The notes beneath the pieces were generated by a model. The model saw nothing but the letters and a program-made list of their open reading frames with translations. It was not told the DNA's origin and ran no database searches. The position numbers were made by a program, and so were the translations under genes. From Chamaea fasciata (taxonomy: Eukaryota > Chordata > Aves > Passeriformes > Sylviidae), in contig JARCOQ010000003.1 of the NCBI GenBank assembly GCA_029207755.1, positions 43,668,144 to 43,732,143 of the forward strand: 64,000 nucleotides of DNA, in the 5' to 3' direction. Positions 1 to 20,090 of the stretch are shown here, one piece after another; the stretch's first letter is position 1; each line of letters starts with the position of its first letter.

Positions 1-1218
<1,218 letters not shown>

Positions 1219-4103
1219 TTAGGTATGCAGAACTTAAAAAGCCACAGTAAGTAGGTTAAGCCATACATCATACATGCAATGTTACATGCACAACTTCTAA
1301 ACTTGTACATCATCTACCACAGAGTGAAAATCCTTTTCCATATCAAAGTTTATTACTGTGAAAAAAGCAGCAATTAAAGGCATGTCTTGTGGTCATATTA
1401 TGCAACTCCTCTGTAATCAGCAATTAGCTAGGAAACCACATGAAAGGCAGGTTTTCTTTCCTCTTCAGTGAAATGTTAAAGGAAAATTCTCATTAAAATG
1501 AGATCCGAGTGAAACCAACTGCAGTGTATTTATCTACACGCTAAGCTGATATGCAGTTACTTGACCTGTAGCCAGACTGCACGTAACAAATGACAATATC
1601 ACGTAGATCAGGCAGTGGGCTTTCTTTCAGACATGTTTCTGCTGCCTTGTGCATTACACCCAGGCCCTGCCTGGATGCCGACACAGCAGAAAGAGGGAGA
1701 GAGCACTTGCCACCTTGTCTGACACCCCTGAGCAGGGAAACAAGAGACAATAGACAAACTCGTCAACACACTCTGGACACAACTGAGATGAGAAACTCTC
1801 TCCAAGTGATCTAAACAGCGAAATCTGCCTAGAAAGAGTAAGAGAATATAAAGCTTAAGGAACACTTATCAAGATTATCTGTGAAGTTGTCAGGTTCAAA
1901 TTAAGTATCCTAAGACATACTTGTGAGTCTTATCTGTGAGGAACACAGATTTCATCTGTGAAGGACACAGAAACTTAGATCAAATCCATAGCCATTTCAC
2001 TTACTAGCTGTGCTCCTCACTTCCACACAACTTCTACCTGAGCAACCAAATGTGAATTTACCAGATCCCGGCATCAGAGCACTTTCTGGACAGGTTTGGA
2101 GTTGCTATGCTTGTAGGATCTGTGAAACTTCAGGCTAGTGCAAACAAGACTACTTCTACACAGTTACCTCTTGCTTTAAGAACTCAACCATTAGTACTGG
2201 ACCAATATTTTCAGAGGATAAACTAGATTTATTAGCCTTATTTTGCTCAGTTACATGCATGATTTCTTAGCATGTTAGGAAACACTCCATTTCTTTCAGG
2301 TGCAATGGATACTGAAGACAAACTAATTTTCTTTTAAGTGTCACACATCTTACCCATTGCAGCATGGAATTTTGCAATTTAACTCTGATATTCTTGTCAT
2401 CCTAAGAGTAGTACCAAAAAAGAATTATTTTAATTTCAAGAATTATCTTCCCCTCATCATACTACTGAACATCACAAAGATGAAAGACAGAAGAGCCAAG
2501 TTCTATCAAATAATCCTACCCAAAACAGTAATTACAAACAAAAGTGAGATTCACATGCTATTATTGAAAGAATCCAGCACCATTTATTTGACAATTTAAA
2601 CCTTACCTTACAATCCTACTTTTCATTTCAGTGTTCCCAGCTTTGGGGCCAAATATATTTTGGGTTAGCTTTTCCCATGCTTAGTCTCCCATCATATTCA
2701 ATTCATATTCTTCAAAACACTGAAGAAAATTAACGGAAGCCAAAATGTTTTGGAAATTACTGAATCACAGCCTATCCAAACCTCCTTTGCATTTTCAGGG
2801 CAATACAACTGTGTACAGATCCTCCCAGCAGCTTCTAGAGCATGACTGCCCCTTTGCCCTGCAACTTCTTTTGAAAACAAAATATTATCAAGAGTTGGGC
2901 AATATTCCTGATGTAGAAACTTATCAGTAGCCAGTTTGAAAAATAATTCCACCCTCTTTCTACTATAAAGCTGTACACAGCTGAATCTCTACATTAATGT
3001 CTCAGGAATTCTATTTCCGTGTTTTTTGCATAGCACACATAGCTTCTGTGTGGCCTGTGTTCCAGGTCCAAACTGTCATTGTCCCCTCAAAACTCTGACA
3101 TCAGGGAGGCAGAAAAGCAGGTAGGACAGGCATCAATATTTGCTATGTGCCTAGAGAACAGGATTTTCCAGAAAAATGCTACGCAATGTTGTAGAAAAGA
3201 TGAAAATGAACAAAGGTGTCATTTCTCCAACATCAGTGCGATGTACCCTCTTCCATTTCATCATTTTCCTCCCCCGATAATAATGCCTGGTAGCTTTAAA
3301 TTCAGGGAAAGAAAAAAAAAAAAAGACAAAACCTATATAGTTGATAATTGAACAATGATTCTTCTCAGTGGGAAAACAGGAATGACAGGTTTTACTCTTG
3401 GAAGCTGGTATTATCTGTCATACTAGACAAGGACTTTCACTTCCTAGTTTACCTCACTGGGCTGAGGTGACATGTAGTGCTTTCATATACAGTTTTGACT
3501 TCAATGCAGACAATCACGTATACATTTCTAAAACAAGTGAAACAGACTTACAGGGTTAAGGATGAAAGCCATGAGTTACAACAGACCCAGTGGTGGAAGT
3601 GGGGGTGTTCCATTCCAACCACAGAATTGCCTAATCCCAAAACAATCCACTAAGGGGGAGATAAAGGTGTCTTTGAACTTATGAGCCTTTTACCACTGTT
3701 AGAGGTGGGAAGGCAAATGTATTTTTAAAAAGTAGTGTTAGTAGTTTTCTGTCCTACCTTATTTATCCTTTTTACTTCTTTCTTCTCCTTAAAAATCCAC
3801 ACGTAGCACATTTATCTTTTAAAGATATACTCAAATAAATCATATGTTCTACTCCAGAGACAAAAAGTGCTCTGAACAGAGACCCAATTATGCTAAGCAG
3901 AAATTCTTGTTGCTTTTTCTGGGGTTTCTTCTTGTATTTCAGAGTATTCCTCTCAACTCATCAATGACTTTGCAAATTGCTGCAGTGACAGCATCATTGA
4001 AGGTGAAGGTGTTGGCACAGTGGCTATGTTTTTAAATATGAGAGAAACTCTAGTTGGTCTTCACACACCTGGTTTTCCATGCTCATGATTTCATCACTAT
4101 TTA

Positions 4104-4160
4104 CAGAGTCAGAGAATGGGTTGGGTTGGAATGAACCTTTAGAAGTCACATACTGCCTTG
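4104..4160 (-). mobile_element. CR1 LINE fragment (3' end, reverse)
   Basis: The text AGAATGGGTTGGGTTGGAAT followed by gaacctttagaagtcacat is the reverse complement of the CR1 3' terminus as I know it (AGAATGGTTTGGGTTGGAAG..., then a ...CCTTTAAAGATCAT-like stretch). Only about 55 bases are recognisable. Confidence 0.6.
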
Positions 4161-7100
4161 TGCAATTCAATCAAAACTTTCTCAGGTCTTTCTCCTTACC
4201 TCCACACCCCTGCCTCATCATGGATCTGTGCCATTGCTCACATATTGAGCAATAAAGCAAGAAGTGCTGATGGTCAACTATTCCATACGTTTGATAGTAA
4301 AGATGGAAACAAATACTATCATCCTATTTCTGAATATCTAAAACACTGACTTTCTGAAAGAGATTGTAAAAGGGAACGCTCTTCCCCCCCCCCAAAATAT
4401 GAGAAAATAGTAAGAACTTGTTCACCACAAGGCTAACTATAAGCTTAACACCATATTCCCATGGATACTCCTTTTCAGTGAACATTAACAAAAATATGTG
4501 AATTAATGAGCCTCAAGTTACACAGATCAAAGACAAATTCTAGGACGAGATGCCCATCAGCCTTATCTTCCCATCATCCATGGAAAACAAAGCATTACTT
4601 TCCCAGATGATTCCCAAAAATGTGACAAGTGATAAGTTAGCAGAATACAGGTATCACTGCTCACTCCAAGTAATACTGGCCCTCTTCCTCTGCAATTGCT
4701 GCTATCTTGGATTGTATTTTCACTGCTAAAATTTAAAATCCATAAAGACTGGACTGACACAGAGGTGTTCATGTGTAACACGCAGGCAGGAAGCATGGAT
4801 GCTCATATTTCACATAATGGTGAGTTTACCCTAAAGAAATGCTGCAGATTTCTACATTCCTGAACAGTGACATACAGCGAGAGCAACCCTGGGCCATGTC
4901 GGATTCTACAGTCATAATTTTGTTTTCTGTCTGGAAAATAAGTTCTTATTATACACAGAAAACTAAGACCATAACTACTGAAGTTATGTCTGCAGTGCAA
5001 GACTTGACTATGGCTGCAAACTTCACCTACTGAAAGTCATGGTATCTAGGAATACTCTCCAAAGTTAATACCCGTAACAGCTCATGCTTGAACCTCAGGG
5101 GTCTCTAAATTGGAAAAAACATTGCCTCCAAAAGGACTGAGAGTATTCTATGCAGCAGAAATAAAGCTGTCCAACAATACCATACTTCTATTTTTGGTCA
5201 CATACACATACAGGAATTCTGTCTATACACACGAGCCTGTTCACTGCTGTCTAGAAATTTATTTGGGCAGTCTTAGCAGACTGAGGGAGATGCATGCTTG
5301 CAACTCTTTCCCACTATAAAACCCTAAGACAAATATTCCAAAATTATTTGTACACAGATGAAGACTGCATCACTGAAGACGGGAAGCAAGGAGCACTGTT
5401 ATTCTGATTAATGAGTTTCAAACTCATTAAACAAACCAAACTACATTAATGTGAGCTGAGAACAATTTAAAATCCACACAAAAATTTTAGTAACTGTCCA
5501 CTAAAGCAATAAACAAGCCACCAGAAAGCACTTTCTTCAGGTATAAGGTAACGGAAAATATGTAACTTACATTAAAAAAAAAAAAAACAACCCAACATTT
5601 ACACAGAACTGGAAAAAGTTGGTGTGCCACATATGAATACATTCACATCAGTTTAATTTTTCTGATCCAAGTCCAAAAATTTGATTTTTTTTTTCCCCAG
5701 GCCGATCAAGATAAACTGCAAGTTCCATAGAAAAAAAATTATCTGGATGACAAGTAATTGACTGGTTCTGGATACATTTCAAATCCAAACCAACAGATAT
5801 GAACAGAAGGCAGAAGACAAGGACTGACTGATTCCAGAAACATTCAGGGATGTGCTCTTCTGCCCCACAGCAAAACCCTGAAACACTGGAATGCTAAAGA
5901 CTGATATCAGGATGGCTAAATTCCAGACCAAATATTTGTAGAAAAAGTAAGAGGGCATACCTGGCTTTTTTTTTAAGCACCTCTTAAATATTTGGACACA
6001 GACCACAAAACAGATGGAGAAAGAGACAAGAATCAGTACATCATGAAATACTAGTCAAGTGAAAAAGATGGCACAGAAATTCCCATGTCTCCAATCTGAT
6101 GGATGTAATATCTGAAAAAAAAAAAAAACACCTCTTCCCGAGAAAAGAGAAAACACTTTCGTATATCAAAGCTAAGGTAGCTACTAGAGCTGCCATTTTC
6201 TGTTCAAGATTCCAGGACTGAAGAAGAGATCAGAAATAAAACCAGGCTGAAGTGAACTCAGGTAATGTTAAACTAAGCTCAGTTACCCAAGAGATTAAAA
6301 AAAAAAAAAAGTAGTGAGCTGAAAAATTGCTGCTATTGGATGTAAGAATCCAAGGAATGAACAAAAGAGCTGATAAAACCATGCTTAGGATTTAGATCTT
6401 TGTATTAAGCAAAAGTAAATGAAAGTTCATAGAGGACCTGGAAAGAATTGGAATAAGGAGTGATGATATCATTAAACAGAGGTCTGGGAGATAAAGAAAT
6501 TTCAAAGCAAGCAGGAGAAATTCAGGGTTTTGCACTTCAGAAACTAAGACATTTACCTATGTACGTGCCTGAAACCAGGTTTACAGTACTGTTATATGCA
6601 AGGATGGATAAGCAGCTGGTGTCCTCACTGTATCACTCACACTACAAATGTGCCCTGGGGAAAGATTGATGAAGAGATGCTCTACAGTACCTCAACCAAA
6701 TCACCTTTGCATCACTGGGATAGCACAACAGGAACCTATTCACGTGACTTCACATCATCACCACAGGGAACAACTTCTGCACCAGTCAGGGCAGACAGAG
6801 ACTTGTAAACCTGTTCCACTCACAATATGCTGCTTTCACTGACAGCAGTGATAAATAGTGTCCTGCCCTCAGTCCTCGAGGCCTCAAACACACAGAGACC
6901 AGCTATTTTGTGCTCACAGTTTTTTATGGAGAAATTATCCGTTGTAATTTCAGATGCAATACTCCGTACTTCCTACTGTGAACAATTTTGGGTTACTTTT
7001 TTTATGTGACAGCTTTACAGAAAATGAAAACTGATCATCTCAGCAGTAGCACCATGAGAGGAGGTCCGGACAAGCTACAGGCCCACAGCTCCTACACACC

Positions 7101-10100
7101 AATATCAAGCAAGGGCAAAGCTGCTCAAGAGCACTACGATGATGGGAGCCATAGCCTGGCCACAGCAGCTGTGACCCATTTGCTTCACAGTCACCTCTGA
7201 ACAACATGTTTCTTTTTCCCCTCCAAGTGTCCAAGTCACACAGTGCACACACAGGTATCACCATCTTGCAAAGAGTTTGTGCCTGCGCTGGTGACAGTCT
7301 GTCCCTTACCTTAGCTGTGTGAAAGTGCACATTTGGCCACATAACAAGCACCCCAGGTCTGCCAGGTGAGCAGGGTGCAGCCACTCCCCAGAACATGTCA
7401 CGTGCATCTTATCAAGGCCTGTGATGGGGCATGACAGCAGCCTGACACCTGACCCAACCCATGCCTCACTGTTCTCACAAGACTACAGATCTGTCCATCC
7501 TTTTTTTGGTGCTATGTGCATTTTAGCCACAAGAGAGAAATATTTCCGGTCATGTGATAACAAAGGCACTGCAAGGTCCCTCAGAAAGAGTGACAGGGCC
7601 AGATGAACTTGTCAGATATGCCAAACATTGTCTGCAGGTCACAGGATGAACTCTCAACTGAGAATACTGTATAACAATATTCCTCAGGCAATTTACCTGA
7701 ATGAAAATCCATGAGAATTATTAAATTAAGCTGTTAAGTTAAACTTACTTAGATGTATGTTAAATTATACGTCCATACCACAGCCGCCTTTTCATAAAGG
7801 CTCTCCATGGGTCTTGTACAACATAATTCAACAGCAAAATCAGTCTGGACAAGGAACAGGACTTCAGCACAGGCCTCTTAGTCTCTCTTTTCAGAGCTTA
7901 TGTTCACATGTTGAAAGTTACCATGAGTGCTTACACTGCGCTGTGGACATACCCCAAAATAATTCCTACCTCCTCATTTTCTAAAACTGAAGTTGTATAG
8001 TAAACAATTAATCGCTGTGAATTTACTATTCTAAATGAATTTCAAAATCTGAGCACAACTAAATCAAACTATTGTACATATAGCTTATGCTCTAAAAAAG
8101 AACACAAAAAACTCACTTAAGAATACAGATTATAAAATAAAAAACTGTTCTATTTTAATGAAAAAGGAAAATATTATGGTACATCAATTATTCTTCCAAT
8201 TAACTTCTTCAGGAGTAATACATTTCCTTCCAGAATAATTAATGTACACAGAGAAAGCAGGTTAGACTATTTCACCCTGCAAGATTATAACTAGAACACA
8301 AGAACCACTTAAGGAAGGAGAGAATCAAGCCTGATACCACTGGAATGTTCTTCAGGCTGGGCATTTGATGTGAGCAATTGCTCACCAGTAAAAAGCACAA
8401 AATCACTTAGAGATCCATTCTCCTCTGCAATTTATTTCAGGAAATAGAACTCTGGTAGTTACACCTGCTGAGCTATAAGATGTTCTGCCAATAAATAGAG
8501 TTGACATTTGAGGATGCTACATTTCAGCCAAAAAAATACGCTTTGCAACCCAGAAGTCCTCTACCAAATAGAATCTATCATGTTTCCATGCCCTGAAAAG
8601 TTTTGATTATGGTGATTTTTTCTTTCTTTATTTGACCTCCATAAATATTGAAAATTTTGCTCTGTTGGTTTTGGCAAACTGACCAAAAGAGAAGGGAGTA
8701 AAATAAGAATAAAAAATAAGTAACAGCTATAAAGTGCAAGTATGGAAGAGACGTTACTTCTAGCTTTAAAGAAAATCATGATACTACTGTTGTGCAAACA
8801 CCTCAGTGAAATAGACTACAGCATTTGCTCAGTTTTGAGTTAAACTCTACAATTTCTAGCACACCAAAAATTAAAATCTTCACTTGATTAAGATCATAAT
8901 TTCCTGGTCACTACTTATCAAAACAGTTTGAGTTACTCACAGGGGTATTAGACCACCTTTCACAGTGGGCCCTATTCGGGGTCAGATTAAGCCCATTCCT
9001 ACTCTTCCTCCAACAAGCAAATAATCATTTTCTTGTAACATTACAGAAGTCAGTTCAAAATAAAAATCTTTGGACCTGACTGAAAAACAAGAAGGTTTAA
9101 CACAAGCTAAACCTTATTTCATAAACCTTATTTCCTAACTTCTAGAAGAAAAAATGTATGACATTTCAAGCACCCCAGTAGACTGAGATTATGAGCTGAA
9201 GCATCTTTACATGCTTTAAATCAACCTTCTCAGAAGTGCCTTCACAAGAACAGTGACATTAAAATTCAAATTAACTCTAACTTCTGTGTGAACAGAAAGT
9301 CTGAACTTAATATTAGTAATTTACAACAGATATTTTGTAAATCTTTCACAGCACTCAATTCAGGGTAGCATTAAAAGCATATTTCTAAGCAGTTTGAAGC
9401 CTAATCTACAAGATTGCTTATCTACAAAGCCACCTGCATGCTGCGATTTAAAGTATTATGCTGAGAAAAAAGTATGTAGACTATTTTAAGTGGCTTTTTT
9501 TCCCTGTTTACAGGGAACATTTTTGAAGTATCCATAACACAACTTCCCTACTCTCAACCAGTGAATCACCCTCTGCTAAGCTTAGGAAGAAAAAAGGAAA
9601 AAAAAAAAAAATTCTTCCCCAGGTATTTGCCTGTTTAACAGTAGTTTAAAGTAGTTTCTGCCTTCAATGTAGCTGTCTTCATTTTTATCATTGTTTCTCA
9701 CCACAGTTACCCATTTTCTCCCTCTGTTCATCCTTAAGGAGAGCCTCTTTCTCTGTCCCAGCAGCCAGTTTCCAAATCATTAATATAGCCAGAAAACAGC
9801 AGTAGGAGTACTGGCTACTTTTGCAGGAAACTGCACAAGCAGCAGTTAAACTTTGTAGCATCAACCATACAGCTGGGTCAGGTCTAACTAATACAACTGA
9901 TAAACCGGGTGAGCCAGGTGACAGGAGATTCCTTGGGAGAACACCACATGTTCAAAGACATTTAATTTCAAGCGTCTTAACACACTAGCTGAGTTGCTGA
10001 AATTTATTTTGTAAGGACTCAAGCTACCAAATATGTTTAACCCATTTTACCTTACTACTGGGAGTTGTAAAGAACACACAGCCAGCTCTGATCATCTGCA

Positions 10101-10595
10101 AGTAACCATTAAGGCATTATAATTGTCCTTCTTTGATTTAAGGCTACTGTTCAAAATTACAAGCAAAAAGATCTTGAAAGCCACTATAGAAATCCTGATG
10201 TTCCTAAAAGAATTCCCTTAAAGGAACACCTGACTGTCCCTCTCAGTGTAAATCGCCAGTTTGGGTGCTGACATGATACATCCTTGGCAGCTGCAGAACC
10301 TCATATTGTGTTCTCCATGTGTGCTGTGCATGTGCCACTACAAAGCTTCCTCTGGCATGTGCCCACAAGATGTCAAGGGCAGCTTGTCAACCTCAGCACA
10401 TCCTGCTGCACCCCTGCAAGGACACTGACAGCATCTAGGCCTCCATTAAACACTGTCAAAAGCCTGTCCCTTATAGAATCAATTTTCTTACAAGTCTAAC
10501 ATGAAATTCCGGTCTTGCTGTGTTCACTGGGAATTTTACAGCTGACTTGAGGGCAGACAAAATTTCATTGCCATTTTTTAAATGTTCCATGCAGA

Positions 10596-10625
10596 GGACT
10601 GCACATTAATGGACTGCACATTAAT
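10596..10625. repeat. 15-bp perfect tandem duplication
   Basis: GGACTGCACATTAAT occurs twice without a gap, at 596-610 and 611-625 of the 10-kb block. It is a simple local duplication. Confidence 0.92.
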
Positions 10626-10860
10626 ATAGTAAAGGAAAAAAATTAAAGCTTTGGCTTGAATATTTCCCAAAACTGACCATCACTAGTAAGGGAACCAGTC
10701 CTATACCAGTATAAAAAGCTGTGGCACACCTCCATCCTGAGCAGCATACACAACTGACTCTCTACACCTGAAGTTAGCAGAGCAAGAGAAGGCACAGAGT
10801 AGGGTGACTAACTTAGCTACCTCTAAGAAAGCAGCTGCTTTACAGGGAGACACGAGAAAG

Positions 10861-11215
10861 GCTTCTTTCTAAAGAGATGGCTGAAGGAGATATATCTAAT
10901 GCCTGCAAAAATGTAAAGGCAGCAGATGAAAAGAATGCAGACCAGGTTTTCCACAAATCATACACAAATACTAGGCATCAGGAAGATCTGGTGAAATTAG
11001 CAGATCAGCTTAAAACCAATGAAGGATAGGATTGCTTTGCACAGAGCACAGTGAACATCTAGAATTTGTTGGCACAAAGCTGTGGAGTCAGAGAGGACCA
11101 GCACATTCAGGAAGGGACTTGACAAATTCATAGACAAGTCTGCAGACACCAAATGATATAATCACACTCTCCAACATCCCTAGTCTATCAGCTGTGGGAT
11201 ATTAGGAAAAAAAAG
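10861..11215 (+). mobile_element. Ancient CR1-like LINE remnant
   Basis: The stretch near 11060-11200 (AGAATTTGTTGGCACAAAGC, then gtggagtcagag, gggacttgacaaattcatagacaa and later tctatcagctgtgggatatt) resembles the 3' region of old amniote CR1 elements. Those carry a TTTGCCACAAG..GTGG motif, a GGGACTAGACAAATTCATGG-like motif and a TCTATCAGTGGCTATTAG-like tail. It is highly diverged and the left limit is a guess. Confidence 0.55.
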
Positions 11216-11709
11216 TGGCAAGCCCAGTCATCTGGCTTGCATTAAATTCCCAAATTGCATTTCCCTGTGGATGCAGACACATTACTTACTTAGATGGTCC
11301 ACTGGTCTGCTCAACATTTAAGTTCTTAGGCATATTGTTATGAAGCAACAGCAAAAACATCACTAAGAATTATGAGCAAATTTGGCCTGGCTGTGCCGGT
11401 CAACAGAAACTGCAGCCTTTTAAGTCAAGGCTGCTGTTTATGTTTGTAGAGAAAATTCAGTGGATCATTTCAGACTGATACATATAAGAGGCAAATAATC
11501 ACAGGTATTAGATACACATTTACTTCAGAATTTCTGCTACAGTTCTGGTCTGTTTCAGTGTAACTAACATGCAGAAACTGAAGCATGGCTTGCAAAGCTT
11601 ATCTTGATAAGCAATGACAATGTAGGACCCAACAATGCTAGTCTCCCTAAATTACATCAATTTCCAGCTTGAAATTTTGAATTGTTCCACTGTTGTTTTT
11701 CTAGCTTAC

Positions 11710-11801
11710 CTTCACTGCACTGAAGCAGAAGGCATACAGGACAATTAGAACAACAAAGCTTCGGGAAATGCTGTACAGTGCAGATACGAACCCAGCAGCA
11801 G
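11710..11801 (-). CDS. PCNX2: PCNX2 exon 15 (membrane segment)
   Basis: The 92-base exon has acceptor tctatttcag|CT and donor GTGAAG|GTAAGC, phase 1 in and phase 0 out. It encodes AAAGFVSALYSISRSFVVLI and then VLYAFCFSAVK. This is one long hydrophobic helix of the polytopic core, ending in the family motif CFSAVK. Birds and mammals differ at several hydrophobic positions, but the pattern S(A/V)(L/V)YS..RS is kept. Confidence 0.96.
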
Positions 11802-17582
<5,781 letters not shown>

Positions 17583-18382
17583 TTAGAATTTTATATTATT
17601 CTTCTACTGCATGCTCTGTATTAACCTGGAGAGAGGGTCAGGGGTCAGACAAAATTTTAATTACTTATACATAATAATTAGTAATAAAAACGTTTCAAGG
17701 TATTTTATCTTCTCCAGAGGAGACTTTCAAAAGGCACAATGAGCAGTTAAGACTGACTCCAGCAATCATTTATGCTTTTGAAAACTACCCTTCTGGACCT
17801 TTTAAAACTTACTAATTCCAGGAGTCATCATTTCCTGTGGAGAAAAAAACCTCAACGTGTCAAAAATCTTTCTTTTCAGTAGAAAAATATTTTTTCTATA
17901 TATTTCTTTTATTTTAATGAACATCTGCTTCACGTGGCTTGACTTCTTTTTAACTTTATGAAATATAAAATTAATTTAACTTTTAATTGAATCCTGGGAA
18001 GAAAAAATCAACAGAGTATATCCCCAGTGCAGTGTGAGGCATGGGCATGGACTTTTCTTCACCCGTTTAATTTTTTTGTTTCTTTGAACCACTTGACAGC
18101 AAATCAGCATACCTTCTGAAGGGGGTGACACTCATCAGCAGTTTCTGGTCTGCTTCTCATAAAACACTTTGAAATGATGATCCAAAGGAATAAGGACGTG
18201 GAAGGAATCTCATCTGATGTCTTTCACACAATTGATTCCCACTAATCCTACAAAACACTCTTGTGGGACTGCAGGCCAGGGAAACTAAGAGACACTTCAG
18301 AAGAACCTTAATAGTTCTCCTGGTGGCAAGCTTAAGGGTAACTCAGACATTTTAAACACTGATGAGTCAAAAGATTCCTTGA

Positions 18383-18387
18383 GTGTG
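18383..18387. repeat. Target site duplication, left copy (GTGTG)
   Basis: Five bases immediately left of the LTR terminus TG; identical to the five bases right of the terminal CA. Confidence 0.88.
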
Positions 18388-18906
18388 TGTCCTGGGTTGA
18401 AGTATATTCTATCACCATCTTCATGAACTGTTGAAACCAGCTGAGGCAGTACTCCCTGCCTCCTCCACTCTGGCTTATCTTCTGTTAATGGGCCCATCAG
18501 CACCTTTGCTACACAGCTCACAGACAACCCCCTCCTGGACTACCTCCTGTTAATGGGCCCATCAGGCCTTATCACATGACTCACCATTCCATTGTGAGAC
18601 GCTCCGCCCAGAGGGAGGAACCAAGCATTCCAGCCTGGATATATGCGGAGACTCTGAACACCAGAGGGGTGTTTACCCACTGGATTCCCAGAGGATCCAA
18701 GCTTCCAGACCTTTCTACAGGATCACTGCTTCAGGAAGACCACCTCATCTGGACTGCTTCCATCACTCTGCTCAGGTTGTATTCTGACTCTGCCAGTGGT
18801 CTTTTGTATTATTTCATCTATTTTATTTTACTTTCTTTCCTTTCTTCCTATTAAATTGTATCTCTGACTTGGAGCCTCTCATTTGTTTTGCTTTCAAACC
18901 ACTACA
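18388..18906 (+). mobile_element. Solo LTR of an avian endogenous retrovirus
   Basis: The 519-base element starts TGTCCTGGGTTG and ends CCACTACA, so it has the TG...CA ends of an LTR. It is flanked by a perfect 5-bp target duplication, GTGTG, at 18383-18387 and 18907-18911. Inside, a TATA-like box (TATATGCGG, about 18640) is followed by a polyadenylation signal ATTAAA at 18850, giving a U3-R-U5 order on the plus strand. CTGTTAATGGGCCCATCAG occurs twice, 64 bases apart, in the U3. No internal retroviral sequence adjoins it, so it is a solo LTR from recombination. It lies antisense to PCNX2. The exact family is not assigned. Confidence 0.9.
18483..18565 (+). promoter_or_regulatory. Duplicated palindromic motif in LTR U3
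   Basis: CTGTTAATGGGCCCATCAG is present at 18483-18501 and 18547-18565. Its core ATGGGCCCAT is a perfect 10-bp palindrome. Duplicated motifs upstream of the TATA box are typical of retroviral U3 enhancers. The factor bound is unknown. Confidence 0.55.
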
Positions 18907-18911
18907 GTGTG
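18907..18911. repeat. Target site duplication, right copy (GTGTG)
   Basis: Five bases immediately right of the LTR terminal CA; matches the left copy exactly. Confidence 0.88.
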
Positions 18912-19439
18912 AAAAGCCAGGAGCAAAGTGACAAGAATCCAAGTCTGCCTTGCATAAAGCTGCCATGCAACCGTTCTTATTTGAAAAATGTAATTTAAGT
19001 GAGTATAATAAAAGATCACATCTTTTTTTTGAGTCTACTTACTGACTTGATGCGTTTGTTTGGCTGCCAGCCAAGCTCGTATGTTAGATAGCTATTAACT
19101 GATCTGTACTCTCTTTTGGGATCAATCAGTTAACAAGGTGGCAGATTACAGAGAACTGGTGGGCTTACATCGTGCCTCACATCCATGGAATATGAATCAA
19201 GTCAGGGACACAAATCCTTGCTGTTTAATCAATTTCAATTTTATTACTGCTTTTTTTCTTAATAGGACATATGTCCACAAAATAATCCGTGGAGAATTAT
19301 AAAGATAAAAATATGACTTTAAGCAAGAAAAATAATTTGAATTATTACTTTCTGGAGTTTTTTAAACAACAAGAAGCAGTGTTAGATCCTGCTTCTAGGA
19401 TGGAGTAATGCTGGGTACAAGTGTAAATTGTGAGATGAG

Positions 19440-20090
19440 TGGCTGGTAAGCAGATCTGGGGTGCTGCTCACTAGCAGGTTCAATATGAGTCTGCTGTGAG
19501 TGCCAACAGCCAAGAGGGAAAATTGCATCTGGGGTGCATCAAAAACAGCAACATGAGCTGGTCAAGAGGTGATTATCTCACTGTACTCAGCAATGGTGCA
19601 GCCCCACCTTGAGTGCTGTGTGCTTTGGGCCTCACAATTTAAAAAGGATATGAAGGTCCCTGAAGGCATCCAGAGGAGAGCAACAAAGCTGGTGAAATGG
19701 TTGTAAGGAATGTCCTGAAAGGAGCAGTTAATGATTTTGGACTTGTGTAGTTTGAAGAGGACAAGGCTGAGGAGCAACTTAATTGCTCCCTACAGGTTCC
19801 TGACGAGGGGAAGTGGAGACGGTGGTGCTGATCTCCTGTCCCATGCAGTGTCAGGATATGTGGGAATGGCTCTAAGCTGCATCAGGCAGGGGCATTTCTT
19901 TTGTAAAGGTGGTCAAACACAGGAACAGGCTTCCTAGAGAGGTGGCTGATGCCCCAAGCCTGTCAGTGTTTAGAAGAGGCATTTGGGCAATGCTCTTAAT
20001 AACTTGCATTGACTTTTGGTCAGCCCTGAAGTAGTCAGGCAGTGGCACTGGATGGTCATTGTAGGTCACTTCTATCTTAGAACAGAATAG
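19440..20090 (+). mobile_element. CR1 LINE, 3' fragment
   Basis: It carries the recognisable CR1 order: a gcatcaaaaacagcaacatgag-like stretch, ctggtcaagaggtgattatc, GCAGCCCCACCTTGAGTGCT, CATCCAGAGGAGAGCAACAA, then GTGGTCAAACACAGGAACAG and the tail ggatggtcattgtaggtcac. These correspond to the end of the reverse-transcriptase ORF and the 3' UTR. Several frameshifts and stops show it is dead. It runs antisense to PCNX2. Confidence 0.82.

Noticed and set aside
3601..3660. Possible CR1 3' end (TTCCATTCCAACCACAGAATTG)
   Set aside because: Only a brief resemblance to the CR1 tail with no upstream match; too weak to annotate.
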